A stretch of 39,436 nucleotides of DNA from Neobacillus paridis. GTDB taxonomy: Bacteria; Bacillota; Bacilli; Bacillales; Cytobacillaceae. The notes under the pieces were generated by a model that was not told the DNA's origin, did not search any database, and worked only from the letters and a program-made list of their open reading frames with translations. The first letter of the stretch is position 1; every line of letters starts with the position of its first letter. Below are positions 16,680 through 25,245 of the stretch, piece after piece. The DNA lies in the NCBI RefSeq assembly GCF_016765675.1, contig NZ_JAESWB010000408.1, forward strand, positions 1 through 39,436. Direction: 5' to 3'. The position numbers were made by a program, and so were the translations under genes.

Positions 16680-17456
16680 TTACTTCACATTTAGCTTCCA
16701 CTCTTTTGTTTTTTTGTCAAAAATAATTTTGGCATGGGAACGGTCACGGGAAATCTGCAAATACTCCTCATACATATCATCCATATTAGCGAAATCACCA
16801 AGTACCCAAATGGGAATTTCTATCCTGGTCCGCTGGTGGTCAGCATCTCTTAATGAAAGACAAATTCCTTCTTTAATTAATGGTGTTAAGGTAAGCAGGA
16901 TTTCTTTGTTTACCGGCGGATACACCCGTTTTTTGCGGATCCCCAGCAGTGACTTTTCCACTCTTAATCCTCCGAGTTTATGGGAGATGACGATACTAAA
17001 CAATTGAAAGAAATCCTTAAAAGTGCGATAATACGTTTTATTGTACCAGCCATCATCATTAGCTAAATAAACAAAGCGATTGCCCAATTTATTATAAAAA
17101 GGGAGCCTTAAATGATGCTTGTGGTGGCCCAAATATAACAATTCTGCCATTTCCTGACCGGTCAGTTCATTCAGAACATCTTCTTCAATAAAGTCAATCC
17201 AGCAAAAATTCCCGTATCCGTACACATCCTCAGCTGCCAGTTTATTAATTCTTTCAACCGGACAATATTCAAGTAATGTATGCATGTTAAAATCAGCATC
17301 ATCAAAGCGGTGCTCCAACAGCAGCAGGTTATTTAATGTTCCTGAAAAGGTTGAAACAAACTCAGCAAATTCGATACCATGAGAAATGACATACTGATCT
17401 GTTTGATTTAAATGAACATAAATAAGGTCCCGTATGTCTTGATGATGCTTTTTCAC
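16680..17456 (-). CDS. Hypothetical protein, soluble, unrecognised family
   Basis: A 258-residue soluble-looking protein with no signal peptide, membrane helix or motif that I recognise. It is rich in aromatic and histidine residues (for example LGHHKHHLRLPFYNKLG and RFVYLANDDGWYNKTYY), with a basic region (LLGIRKKRVYPPVNK) and a C-terminal segment of mixed charge. GTG at 17456 was chosen because GGAGG lies 9 bases upstream; a TTG two codons earlier is too close to it. It is single-gene, flanked by its own terminator and divergent from mgtE. The codon pattern and intact frame argue for a real gene. Confidence 0.75.
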   Translation of the reverse strand: MKKHHQDIRDLIYVHLNQTDQYVISHGIEFAEFVSTFSGTLNNLLLLEHRFDDADFNMHTLLEYCPVERINKLAAEDVYGYGNFCWIDFIEEDVLNELTGQEMAELLYLGHHKHHLRLPFYNKLGNRFVYLANDDGWYNKTYYRTFKDFFQLFSIVISHKLGGLRVEKSLLGIRKKRVYPPVNKEILLTLTPLIKEGICLSLRDADHQRTRIEIPIWVLGDFANMDDMYEEYLQISRDRSHAKIIFDKKTKEWKLNVK

Positions 17457-17768
17457 TGCCAAACTCCTCCGTTCGATGAGAAAGATGCCAAACGATTCTC
17501 AATACTTTATTCAAAAGAAAGTTGTCAAATAACTTCCAGATGCTTCGTTCATACTTACTTATTTTAACAAAAAATAGATCAAATAGCTTATTTCATTTTA
17601 TTTACAAAAAATAAGCTATGATAACATTGTTGTCATTTTTTGATATAAGAATTTGCAATATATTGACACATACTATTTTTACCTATTATTGATCTTCTGT
17701 CTAATTTATTGACCACAAATCTGCCATTTTTTATTTAGGTAAGTCACACAGGAAAGGGTGAGCGAGAA
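17457..17768. other. Intergenic region between the 258-aa gene and mgtE
   Basis: AT-rich divergent promoter region. The notable structure is an inverted repeat with 11-bp arms (ATAGCTTATTT at 17583-17593 and AAATAAGCTAT at 17609-17619, 15-bp spacer), a possible operator or leader hairpin. No M-box magnesium riboswitch signature was found upstream of mgtE. Confidence 0.5.
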
Positions 17769-19127
17769 ATGATTAAAGATATGACAGAAAATGAAATTAG
17801 CTTATATATCATTAAAACCTTAAAAGAAAATAAAAAAGCAGAATTTGAGGCAATGATTGATGAGCTTCAACCTTATGATGTGGCTAAAATTTATCAGGAG
17901 CTGCCTGAAAAGCACCGACACCGGTTCCTCCTTTTTTTAAAATTTGACGTTCTTGCTGACCTGATGGAAGAGCTTGATAAAGAGGAACAACTCGATTTAT
18001 TGAATATACTGGGAATTGAAAAGTCCAGTAAAGTGCTGAATTTAATGGACAATGATGACTTAGCAACATTACTGCATGAAATGTCTCCGGAGAAAAAGGA
18101 CTCCTTTCTATCTGAAATGAACAAGGAAGAGTCAAACGCGGTTCAGGATATTATGAAATATCCACCGGAAACAGCCGGCCGATTAATGACAAACCGCTTT
18201 GTCTGGATCCGTAACTACTATACTGTTCGAGAAGCCGTCGATAAGTTGAAATCCTTTGCCGAATATGCCGAGTCACTTAACTATTTATATGTGATTGATG
18301 AAAACAGCCGACTTGTTGGCGTTGTCTCCTATCGTGATTTACTTTTAGCAGAACCAGGTGAAAAAATTAACGAAATCATGTATGAGCGGGTCATTTATGT
18401 CACCGTCACGACCGACCAGGAGGTTGTCGCCCAAACTGTTGAACGCTATGACTTTATTGCTGTTCCGGTAGTCGATGAGGACCATGTACTTGTCGGGATT
18501 GTAACCGTTGATGACGTTCTCGATGTTGTCATTAAAGAAGCAAATGAAGATATTGAAAAATTATCAGCATCCGGGAAGGCCATTGATTTTGAAACGAAAA
18601 CATTGGTTGCAGCCGCCAGACGGCTTCCCTGGCTCATTTTGTTATTATTTATCGGACTTATTTCCGGCAGAATTATCAGCGGTTTTGAAGAGACATTGCA
18701 GAAAGTCGTCGCCCTTGCCTTTTTTATGCCGATGATTGCCGGTATGACCGGAAACACCGGAACCCAATCTCTGGCAGTGGTTGTCCGCGGCCTGATATCT
18801 CATGATATTAATAAAAAGGTCATTTTTCGTTTAGTGATGCGCGAGCTTGGGGTTGGCATTTGCATTGGTGTAACCTGCGCTGTGCTCATCTCGATCATCG
18901 CCTATATTTGGCGGGGAAATTTCATTTTAGGAATCGTTGTCGGCTGTTCCCTATTTTTCACCCTTATTATTGGAACGCTAGCCGGAACGGTCATCCCGCT
19001 GATCCTTTACCGTTTAAAAATTGATCCAGCAGTAGCATCAGGGCCCCTGATCACAACGCTTAATGATATTTTTTCATTGCTCACTTATTTTGGGATTGCG
19101 ACAATGTTTTTACAATATTTAGTATAA
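17769..19127 (+). CDS. mgtE: Magnesium transporter MgtE
   Basis: A 452-residue MgtE channel. Parts: an N-terminal helical Mg-sensing domain (about 15-125), two CBS domains (about 135-255; YLYVIDENSRLVGVVSYRDLL and FIAVPVVDEDHVLVGIVTVDDVL), a plug helix, and five membrane helices (about 285-452) with MTGNTGTQSLAVVVRGL and the pore aspartate segment PLITTLNDIFSLL. ATG with GGGTGAG upstream. Homologues conduct Mg2+ inward and close when cytosolic Mg2+ is high, so regulation may be mainly post-translational here. Confidence 0.95.
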   Translation: MIKDMTENEISLYIIKTLKENKKAEFEAMIDELQPYDVAKIYQELPEKHRHRFLLFLKFDVLADLMEELDKEEQLDLLNILGIEKSSKVLNLMDNDDLATLLHEMSPEKKDSFLSEMNKEESNAVQDIMKYPPETAGRLMTNRFVWIRNYYTVREAVDKLKSFAEYAESLNYLYVIDENSRLVGVVSYRDLLLAEPGEKINEIMYERVIYVTVTTDQEVVAQTVERYDFIAVPVVDEDHVLVGIVTVDDVLDVVIKEANEDIEKLSASGKAIDFETKTLVAAARRLPWLILLLFIGLISGRIISGFEETLQKVVALAFFMPMIAGMTGNTGTQSLAVVVRGLISHDINKKVIFRLVMRELGVGICIGVTCAVLISIIAYIWRGNFILGIVVGCSLFFTLIIGTLAGTVIPLILYRLKIDPAVASGPLITTLNDIFSLLTYFGIATMFLQYLV

Positions 19128-19298
19128 GTAGCGAAACAACCTTGTCTTTTGGCAAAAAACTGAAACCTTTCTTGCTGAAAAAACGTTATCTATATAGAGG
19201 ATGCTTTATATTGCATAACATACATTATTGTTGTGACTCAGAATAGAAATAGTATTCCGCTTCAACTTGGGCAAAAATGAAATGAATAGGTGAAGCCT

Positions 19299-20486
19299 AT
19301 GAATGAACATATGAAAAAAAATGATCGGTTTGATTGGACCCTAACACTGCTGTTATTTTTATTTTTTCTGATTAGCTGCATTGCTATCTACAGTGCACAA
19401 TCTACCGGACAGTACGTGGGCCGGAACTTCATGGTGAATCAAATCTTTTGGTACGGCGTTGGCGCGGTCATTATAGCAGTTACCATTTTTTTTGACAGCT
19501 TTCAATACAAAAAGCTGGCGTGGATCTTGTATGGTTTTGGGCTGTTGCTGCTGATCGGGGTATACATCGCCCCTGAGAGTATAGCACCGATTAGAAACGG
19601 CGCAAAAAGCTGGTTTTTAATTGGAGGACTCGGACAAATTCAACCATCTGAATTTGTTAAAGTGTTTTTGATTTTAGCCCTCAGCCGGGTAATTACATCG
19701 CATCATGAGAAAAATCCGATAAAAACTTTAAAGACAGATTTTATCTTGCTTTTGAAGCTTGGCATTACTACGGCAGCACCGGTTGGCTTAATTATGCTCC
19801 AGCCGGACCTGGGAACCGCTCTCGTGATTTTATCCATCTTGACCGGGATTATTCTTGTTTCCGGAATTTCGTGGAAAATCATTGTGCCGATCTACGGGGC
19901 GGCGGCGGCTCTTGGCACCGGGATCATCTATCTTGTCGTGAAAATGCCAGAACTCCTTGAAAAATACTTGCATGTCCAAACCTACCAATTCAACCGGATT
20001 TATTCCTGGCTCGATCCTTATACATATGCCAGCGGTTCCAGCTATCACTTGGTTAAATCATTAAGTGCCATCGGTTCAGGACTTATCTCTGGCAAGGGGT
20101 TTCGTAACGGTGAAGTGTATGTTCCCGAAGCCCATACAGATTTTATTTTCAGCGTGATTGGCGAGGAATACGGCTTTATCGGCGGCAGTATCGTTATCAG
20201 CCTTTACTTTTTACTCATCTATCATTTAATCAAGACGGCATTGGATACCAATGATCCCTTTAATTCGTATGTCTGTACCGGGATTATCAGCATGATTGCC
20301 TTCCATGTATTTCAAAATATCGGGATGACGATTCAAGTGCTGCCAATTACCGGGATTCCGCTGCCATTTATCAGCTATGGCGGCAGCTCACTGATGGGGA
20401 ATATGTTTGCCATGGGGTTGGTTTACAGTATCCACTTTCATCATCGAAACTACATGTTCTCGTCAGATAAATCATTAAATATCTGA
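19299..20486 (+). CDS. SEDS peptidoglycan polymerase, RodA/FtsW family
   Basis: A 395-residue SEDS protein with about ten membrane helices. Recognised blocks: GAKSWFLIGGLGQIQPSEFVKVF, LIMLQPDLGTALVI, GKGFRNGEVYVPEAHTDFIFSVIGEEYGFIG (catalytic Asp region) and the C-terminal TGIPLPFISYGGSSL. SEDS proteins polymerise glycan strands from lipid II with a class B PBP. The ATG at 19299 has AGGTG upstream and is preferred over a GTG three codons earlier. Sequence alone suggests RodA rather than FtsW, but it may be a paralogue. Single gene with a hairpin at 20493-20516 downstream. Confidence 0.92.
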   Translation: MNEHMKKNDRFDWTLTLLLFLFFLISCIAIYSAQSTGQYVGRNFMVNQIFWYGVGAVIIAVTIFFDSFQYKKLAWILYGFGLLLLIGVYIAPESIAPIRNGAKSWFLIGGLGQIQPSEFVKVFLILALSRVITSHHEKNPIKTLKTDFILLLKLGITTAAPVGLIMLQPDLGTALVILSILTGIILVSGISWKIIVPIYGAAAALGTGIIYLVVKMPELLEKYLHVQTYQFNRIYSWLDPYTYASGSSYHLVKSLSAIGSGLISGKGFRNGEVYVPEAHTDFIFSVIGEEYGFIGGSIVISLYFLLIYHLIKTALDTNDPFNSYVCTGIISMIAFHVFQNIGMTIQVLPITGIPLPFISYGGSSLMGNMFAMGLVYSIHFHHRNYMFSSDKSLNI

Positions 20487-20492
20487 TCAGCA

Positions 20493-20516
20493 GGCGGCAG
20501 GTCTATGCTCTGCCGC
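20493..20516 (+). terminator. Hairpin downstream of the SEDS gene
   Basis: GCGGCAG-GTCTATGCT-CTGCCGC just after the stop codon, followed by TTCTCTGC rather than a clean U-tract, so termination is likely but possibly leaky. Confidence 0.55.
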
Positions 20517-20698
20517 TTCTCTGCATTTGTTAGAGTTCCAGCCATTTCAACCGGAACATAGGAACCTCTTATATTTCGATTGAAGCGGTTTGATGTGAAA
20601 ACATTTTGGGAATGTTTCCCGGAAACAAGCCATAATTATTTGATAATGAGACAAAGTGTTATAAACTAAATGAAGATTACTTAAAAAAAGGGTGCGCT

Positions 20699-21292
20699 AT
20701 GAAGGAATTTATTTTTACAATTTTAGACTTTTTGGCACAGTTGGGCTATTTAGGCATAGCCTTAGGACTAATGATTGAGATTATTCCAAGTGAAATTGTT
20801 TTAGGATACGGCGGTTACATGATATCCCAAGGTCATCTTAATTATTTTGGGGCGATTATTGCCGGCACAATTGGCGGAACACTGGCACAAGTCTTTTTGT
20901 ATTGGGCTGGATATTATGGAGGTCGGCCATTCTTAGAGAAATACGGAAAATATGTCTTGATTAAAAAGAAACATATCGATGTGGCTGAGCTGTGGTTTCG
21001 CAGGTACGGTGCCGGTGTCATATTTACGGCCAGATTCATCCCGGTAGTTCGCCATGCCATTTCCATTCCAGCCGGTATCGCGAAAATGCCGATTTCTAAA
21101 TTTATTCTATATACGGTGGCGGCAATCGTCCCCTGGACTGTCCTCTTCCTTTATTTAGGAGAAGTATTAGGCAGTAACTGGGCTCATATTAAAGAATATG
21201 CCCAGCCATATGTCATGCCGCTCATCATTGCTGCGGTTGTGATTGGCGCCATCTATTTTTTAATCCAAAAAACGCGAAAAACCACCGAATAA
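20699..21292 (+). CDS. DedA family membrane protein
   Basis: A 197-residue DedA/SNARE-associated family protein with about five membrane segments. Hallmarks: EIIPSEIVLGYGGYM near residue 28, GGTLAQVFLYWAGYYGGRPFLEKYG, and FTARFIPVVRHAISIPAGIAKM with the conserved arginines. Several DedA proteins recycle undecaprenyl phosphate or flip phospholipids; which lipid this one handles cannot be said. ATG with AAGGGTG upstream. It ends in a shared terminator with the convergent gene. Confidence 0.92.
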   Translation: MKEFIFTILDFLAQLGYLGIALGLMIEIIPSEIVLGYGGYMISQGHLNYFGAIIAGTIGGTLAQVFLYWAGYYGGRPFLEKYGKYVLIKKKHIDVAELWFRRYGAGVIFTARFIPVVRHAISIPAGIAKMPISKFILYTVAAIVPWTVLFLYLGEVLGSNWAHIKEYAQPYVMPLIIAAVVIGAIYFLIQKTRKTTE

Positions 21293-21310
21293 CTTCAATC
21301 GGTGGTTTCT
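21277..21310. terminator. Bidirectional terminator between dedA and the 112-aa gene
   Basis: AAACCACCGA-ATAACTTCAA-TCGGTGGTTT is flanked by A-rich and T-rich tracts on both strands and spans the stop codons of the two convergent genes (21292 and 21295). Confidence 0.85.
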
Positions 21311-21633
21311 TCTTTGGACGGTTGGCGCGAAAACTTTTCCTGAGCCCAAGCATCAAGCTTCCTGACATGACTTTTGCCAATCGTAAAGCCATAGAGAATA
21401 AGAAGGACAATAATTAAGGTAAACAAATCTACTTTTCTGGTAGAAATAAAATTGACAATTCCCATCAACACCTGGGGAATTACTCCGGTGATTGCGAATA
21501 AAATCGTGGCTACCTTAAACCAAAAACTTGATTGCAAGCCATAGCGCGCATATAGGAGAAAAAAGGTCGAGGACCATGCCAACACCTCAAGACAGACTAA
21601 GATCATCCACTTATTTTCAACCAAAAAAGCCAT
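21295..21633 (-). CDS. Uncharacterised small membrane protein under a ykkC-type riboswitch
   Basis: A 112-residue protein that I cannot assign. Three predicted membrane helices at about residues 9-28, 38-60 and 67-87, then a charged cytosolic-looking tail (KSHVRKLDAWAQEKFSRQ) to residue 112. Helix 1 contains a lone glutamate, E16, in CLEVLAW, loosely like the helix-1 glutamate of small multidrug resistance (SMR/Gdx) guanidine exporters. However, SMR proteins have four helices and no such tail, so homology is not claimed. ATG with AGGAGG 8 bases upstream. The preceding leader carries a guanidine-I class aptamer and terminator, which makes a role in guanidine export, sensing or tolerance the leading hypothesis. 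Confidence 0.78.
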   Translation of the reverse strand: MAFLVENKWMILVCLEVLAWSSTFFLLYARYGLQSSFWFKVATILFAITGVIPQVLMGIVNFISTRKVDLFTLIIVLLILYGFTIGKSHVRKLDAWAQEKFSRQPSKEETTD

Positions 21634-21654
21634 TTTTCTAACCTCCTATTAAAC

Positions 21655-21820
21655 AAAAAGCCCAAGAGATGACTGATAATCAGTATCTCCCAGGCTTTTA
21701 TCCTTCCGTGGACACAGAACAACTGAAGTGCGAAACTGGACAATTGAATAGCGGTTCTGTGTGTTTTCTCTCGGACCAGCTGACTTTCTCAAATCACGGA
21801 ACCCTAGAAAACCATTTATT
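21655..21820 (-). ncRNA. Guanidine-I (ykkC-yxkD) type riboswitch with intrinsic terminator
   Basis: On the minus strand, conserved ykkC blocks occur in order: TCTAGGGTTCCG (21797-21808), CTGGTCCGAGAGAAA, a hairpin ACACAGAAC...GTTCTGTGT, CCACGGAAGGATAAAAGCC, and GGGAGA. The expression platform is a terminator (about 21656-21695) whose 5' arm GCCTGGGAGAT is the last conserved aptamer block and whose 3' arm ATCTCTTGGGC runs into TTTTTG. Ligand binding should therefore prevent termination (on switch). The sequence fits subtype 1 (guanidine) better than the PRPP/ppGpp subtypes as I remember them. It starts inside or just after the kimA 3' end, where TGTGGTAAAAT could be an extended -10. Confidence 0.88.
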
Positions 21821-21871
21821 TTCAATTTTAATGTCATTTTACCACACAAAACCGCGAACAGCACGTCCTTT

Positions 21872-23695
21872 TTACTTTTTAAAACGATATGGCAAGGTGG
21901 TCACAATCACATTTTTCCTATAGATCAGATAGGAGCGGATCAATAGACCAGATTGATTGTGCAAAATATTATGCCAGCTCTTTTTCGGGATAAATTGCGG
22001 AATCAACACGGTCACTTCGTAATTCCTCTCTTTTGCTTTATGCTGGACTGTATCAATAAATTTGGCTAATGGCTGCAGTATGCTGCGATAGCGCGATTGC
22101 AGCGTGACAAGCCTTACATCCGGATAGGCTTGCCGCCATTTTTCCTCAAATCGTTTTTCATCCTCACGATCAAAGGAAATATAGACGGCATATACTTGAT
22201 CTGCTAATGTTTTCGCATAGTTAAGGGAGTGTTCAACTACCTTTGTAATTCCGGCAACCGGAACGATGATCACATTTCCCTCCGGTTCAATCGCTGGCTG
22301 CTCCGAATGGATTCGCAGCTGTTCGCCAACATCCCGATAATGACGGTGAATTTTAAGGAAGATCGTCACAATGATCGGCAAAAAGACGACAGCAAACCAA
22401 ACATGAGTAAATTTGGTTAAAAAGAATATAATCAGTACGGTTAGGGTAATCACTGCCCCGATTAAATTCGCACTAAGCCGCGCGGTCCATCCGGCCGGTT
22501 TTTCGCGAACCCACTTGATAATCATCCCGGTTTGCGACAGGGTAAATGGAATAAATACCCCGACCGCATAAAGCGGAATTAACTGCTCCGTCTGCCCTTG
22601 GAAGATAATGATCAAGAAGATTGAGGCAATTCCCAAAGATACGATTCCATTTGAATAGCCAAGACGGTCTCCTCTGATCGTAAACATTCTCGGCATATAC
22701 TTATCTTTTGCCAGATTGTAAGCCAATAATGGGAAGGCTGAGAATCCCGTATTCGCCGCCAACACTAAAATGAGTGCAGTTGTTCCCTGAATAAAAAAGT
22801 AAACCATATTGCGCCCGAACGTTTCCCTGGCGATTTGTGAAACAACAGTTTCATCATGTTTTGGGGCAATGCCGTAATAATACGCTAAAAAAGTAATCCC
22901 GGAAAACATCAGGGCCAATAAGGAACCCATTAAAATGAGTGTCTTGGCCGCGTTTTTTGGCGCCGGTTCTTTAAAATTCGGAATCGCATTGGAGATCGCT
23001 TCTACCCCGGTTAACGCCGAGCAGCCGGAAGCAAAAGCCCTTAATAAAATAAATAAGGTTATCCCTTGAACAGGTGTTCCAAGCGGCGCATGCAGACCTT
23101 GCGATACGTGGCCTGTAGCGATTTTATAAAGGCCTGTGACAATTAATATGAACAATGCAAAGACAAACAAGTATACCGGATAGGCTAAAATCGTCGCCGA
23201 TTCCGTTAACCCGCGCAGATTCAAGATCGTAATCACAACAACAAGAAAACAAGCAATCGATACAGTATGTGCATGTAATACCGGAAACGCTGAGGTAATC
23301 GCATCCGTCCCCGCAGATACACTTACCGCTACCGTTAATATGTAGTCCACTAATAACGAACCACCGGCAATCAATCCGGCCTTCTCGCCTAAATTTTCCT
23401 TGGACACAAGATACGCTCCCCCACCTTGCGGGTAAGAAAAGATAATTTGCCGATAAGAGATGATGAGCGCGGCTAATAAAAACAAAACCCCAATCGCAAT
23501 CGGTACGGAATACCAGGCAGCAATCACACTGATCGATGCCAGAACAATCAAAATTTGCTCTGTTCCATAGGCAACGGATGAGAGCGCATCAGAAGACAGA
23601 ATCGCAAGAGCCTTTAAGATATTCAATTTTTGTTCGCCTAATTCCGTTGATTTTAACGGCCGGCCAATTAATATTCTTTTTATAGAAGCACGCAA
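21872..23695 (-). CDS. kimA: Potassium importer KimA-like APC permease
   Basis: A 607-residue permease, the same length as I recall for B. subtilis KimA (formerly YdaO). About 12 membrane helices (30-440) with SSDALSSVAYGTEQI and QGGGAYLVSKENLG, followed by a cytosolic domain (about 460-607) of USP-like fold (GNVIIVPVAGITKVVEHSLNYA). KimA is a K+/H+ symporter inhibited by c-di-AMP. TTG start with AGGTGGGTG upstream. No c-di-AMP riboswitch is visible in the 205-base upstream gap, unlike in B. subtilis. An amino-acid permease role cannot be excluded from sequence. Confidence 0.85.
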   Translation of the reverse strand: MRASIKRILIGRPLKSTELGEQKLNILKALAILSSDALSSVAYGTEQILIVLASISVIAAWYSVPIAIGVLFLLAALIISYRQIIFSYPQGGGAYLVSKENLGEKAGLIAGGSLLVDYILTVAVSVSAGTDAITSAFPVLHAHTVSIACFLVVVITILNLRGLTESATILAYPVYLFVFALFILIVTGLYKIATGHVSQGLHAPLGTPVQGITLFILLRAFASGCSALTGVEAISNAIPNFKEPAPKNAAKTLILMGSLLALMFSGITFLAYYYGIAPKHDETVVSQIARETFGRNMVYFFIQGTTALILVLAANTGFSAFPLLAYNLAKDKYMPRMFTIRGDRLGYSNGIVSLGIASIFLIIIFQGQTEQLIPLYAVGVFIPFTLSQTGMIIKWVREKPAGWTARLSANLIGAVITLTVLIIFFLTKFTHVWFAVVFLPIIVTIFLKIHRHYRDVGEQLRIHSEQPAIEPEGNVIIVPVAGITKVVEHSLNYAKTLADQVYAVYISFDREDEKRFEEKWRQAYPDVRLVTLQSRYRSILQPLAKFIDTVQHKAKERNYEVTVLIPQFIPKKSWHNILHNQSGLLIRSYLIYRKNVIVTTLPYRFKK

Positions 23696-23845
23696 GGGAA
23701 GTCACCCACCTGAAGTTATTGAAAAATCACCGAATGATTTTATCACAAAATGCCCGTAAAGATAAATACTTTCTTTTGACAATTTAGGTAAAAATGCTTT
23801 GAGACAAATTCGAAAAATTGGATTCTTCTTTTAACTAAAGCAAAG

Positions 23846-23870
23846 AAGCATGAAGCTTATCTTCATGCTT
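23846..23870 (-). terminator. Intrinsic terminator of the MFS gene
   Basis: Minus strand: AAGCATGAAG-ATAA-GCTTCATGCTT followed by a CTTTGCTTT tract, about 30 bases after the stop codon. Confidence 0.75.
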
Positions 23871-23900
23871 ACTTTATAATATAAATGTTTAAGCCGATTC

Positions 23901-25085
23901 CTATTCCATTCTTTTTACTACGCTATTAGTTCTTTCTTTCCATAAGAAAAGGAGATAGAGCAGCATGGAGAGAAACACGGATACCGCTGCAGTTCGATAA
24001 ATGGTGCTGTATCCGAACAAGTGACTGATTTGCCCGAAAACCATAGCACCGATGCCGATTCCCAAATCAAAAAAGGAAAGAAAGGTAGCATTGGCCATGC
24101 CTCTGCGGTTAACTGGTGTGTTTTCAATCGACCATGCCTGTAGTGCAGGCTGTACGGTTCCAAAGCCAAAACCGTATAATACTGCTGCCGTGTAAAGGAT
24201 GGCACTGCTTGGCAGCCACGCCAATAAAAGCATGGCAATGAACACTAACAATGTCCCCGGTATAAACACAGCCTGATGCCCTTTTCGATCATACAGCTGG
24301 CCGGCAAAGGTTCGGGTCAGTATCAATGAAAGAGCATAAACCATAAAGTACCATTGGATGCCGGAGATATGTTTTTGTGCCGTATATAATGGCAGAAACG
24401 AAGCAATCCCGCCAAACGTAACCGTTAGGAAAAACATCAGCACCGCAGGCTTTAAGGCCGTTTTCTCATAGATATCCAGTTTAGCCTTGGCTCTTTTGGT
24501 CTCTGGGTCAACTTTTCGGTACGTCACCCTTGTAGATAACAATAAAGCCATTAACCCTAAACCCGAGCAGATCAGAAAAAATAGCTTAAATGACAAGATA
24601 CCGGTTAAGATCAGTCCAAGCGATGGACCAATCGACATGGCCACATTTCCTGACAAACCAAAATAGCCCATTCCCTCGCCGCGTCGCGCTGCCGGGATTA
24701 AATCAGTGGCGATCGTACCGGAAGCCGTGGTCGAAAACCCCCAGCCGGCCCCTTGAATAACCCGCATGATAAACAATAACGCGATACTGGTCAAGAAGCC
24801 GTAAGAACCGACCGATACAACAAAAATGGTTAAGCCGGTCAAATAAATAAAGCGGCGTCCTTTTGTTTCCAGCCAATTCCCGATAAACGGGCGCAGAAGT
24901 AATGCCGAAAAGGTAAAGATACCCACGACAAAACCGATTAATTGATCATTCCCACCCAATTTTTCGACATAAAGCGGAATCGTGGGCAATGTCATTTGAA
25001 AACCAAGGAAAATAAAAAAGTTAGCAAATACTATTAGAATAAAATCTTTTGTCCAGATCTTTTCTTTACTTAGCGCTTTTTCCAT
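23901..25085 (-). CDS. Major facilitator superfamily transporter, probable drug or metabolite exporter
   Basis: A 394-residue 12-helix MFS protein. Motif A-like segments are present (RPFIGNWLETKGRRFIYLTG near 65 and GQLYDRKGHQAVFI near 265). RVIQGAGWGFSTTASGTIATDLIPAARRGEGMGYFGL is the typical motif C-containing region of proton-driven antiporters of the YwoG/multidrug type. Substrate cannot be predicted. Its start codon lies only about 33 bases downstream of an intrinsic terminator at 25119-25147, so expression depends on readthrough or antitermination. Single-gene unit with its own terminator. Confidence 0.88.
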   Translation of the reverse strand: MEKALSKEKIWTKDFILIVFANFFIFLGFQMTLPTIPLYVEKLGGNDQLIGFVVGIFTFSALLLRPFIGNWLETKGRRFIYLTGLTIFVVSVGSYGFLTSIALLFIMRVIQGAGWGFSTTASGTIATDLIPAARRGEGMGYFGLSGNVAMSIGPSLGLILTGILSFKLFFLICSGLGLMALLLSTRVTYRKVDPETKRAKAKLDIYEKTALKPAVLMFFLTVTFGGIASFLPLYTAQKHISGIQWYFMVYALSLILTRTFAGQLYDRKGHQAVFIPGTLLVFIAMLLLAWLPSSAILYTAAVLYGFGFGTVQPALQAWSIENTPVNRRGMANATFLSFFDLGIGIGAMVFGQISHLFGYSTIYRTAAVSVFLSMLLYLLFLWKERTNSVVKRME

Positions 25086-25118
25086 ATAAGGTTAAAGTCC
25101 TCTCTTTGTACTAAAATG

Positions 25119-25147
25119 AAAAAACGTTTCTACTTATCGTAGAAACG
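25119..25147 (-). terminator. Terminator between argS and the MFS gene (possible attenuator)
   Basis: Minus strand: CGTTTCTAC-GATAA-GTAGAAACG followed by TTTTTTC. It can end the argS transcript (about 100 bases past its stop), or act as an attenuator for the MFS gene if transcription begins at a possible promoter near 25205-25230 (TATACA -10). Upstream bases TTGAAAC could pair with the terminator arm GTTTC as an antiterminator. Confidence 0.8.
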
Positions 25148-25245
25148 AAATTTCATTCTGGTGGCTACTTGGAAGCAGCTGTTTCAATCACACTTGCGGA
25201 TAGCTATAGTGTATACCATTTTTGTCCATTTATGAAGTAATCAGC

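Noticed and set aside
17457..17768. M-box magnesium riboswitch before mgtE
   Set aside because: None of the conserved M-box blocks was seen; only a simple inverted repeat is present.
23918..24238. 106-codon frame inside the MFS gene
   Set aside because: Same-strand shadow frame of the MFS coding sequence without a start signal.
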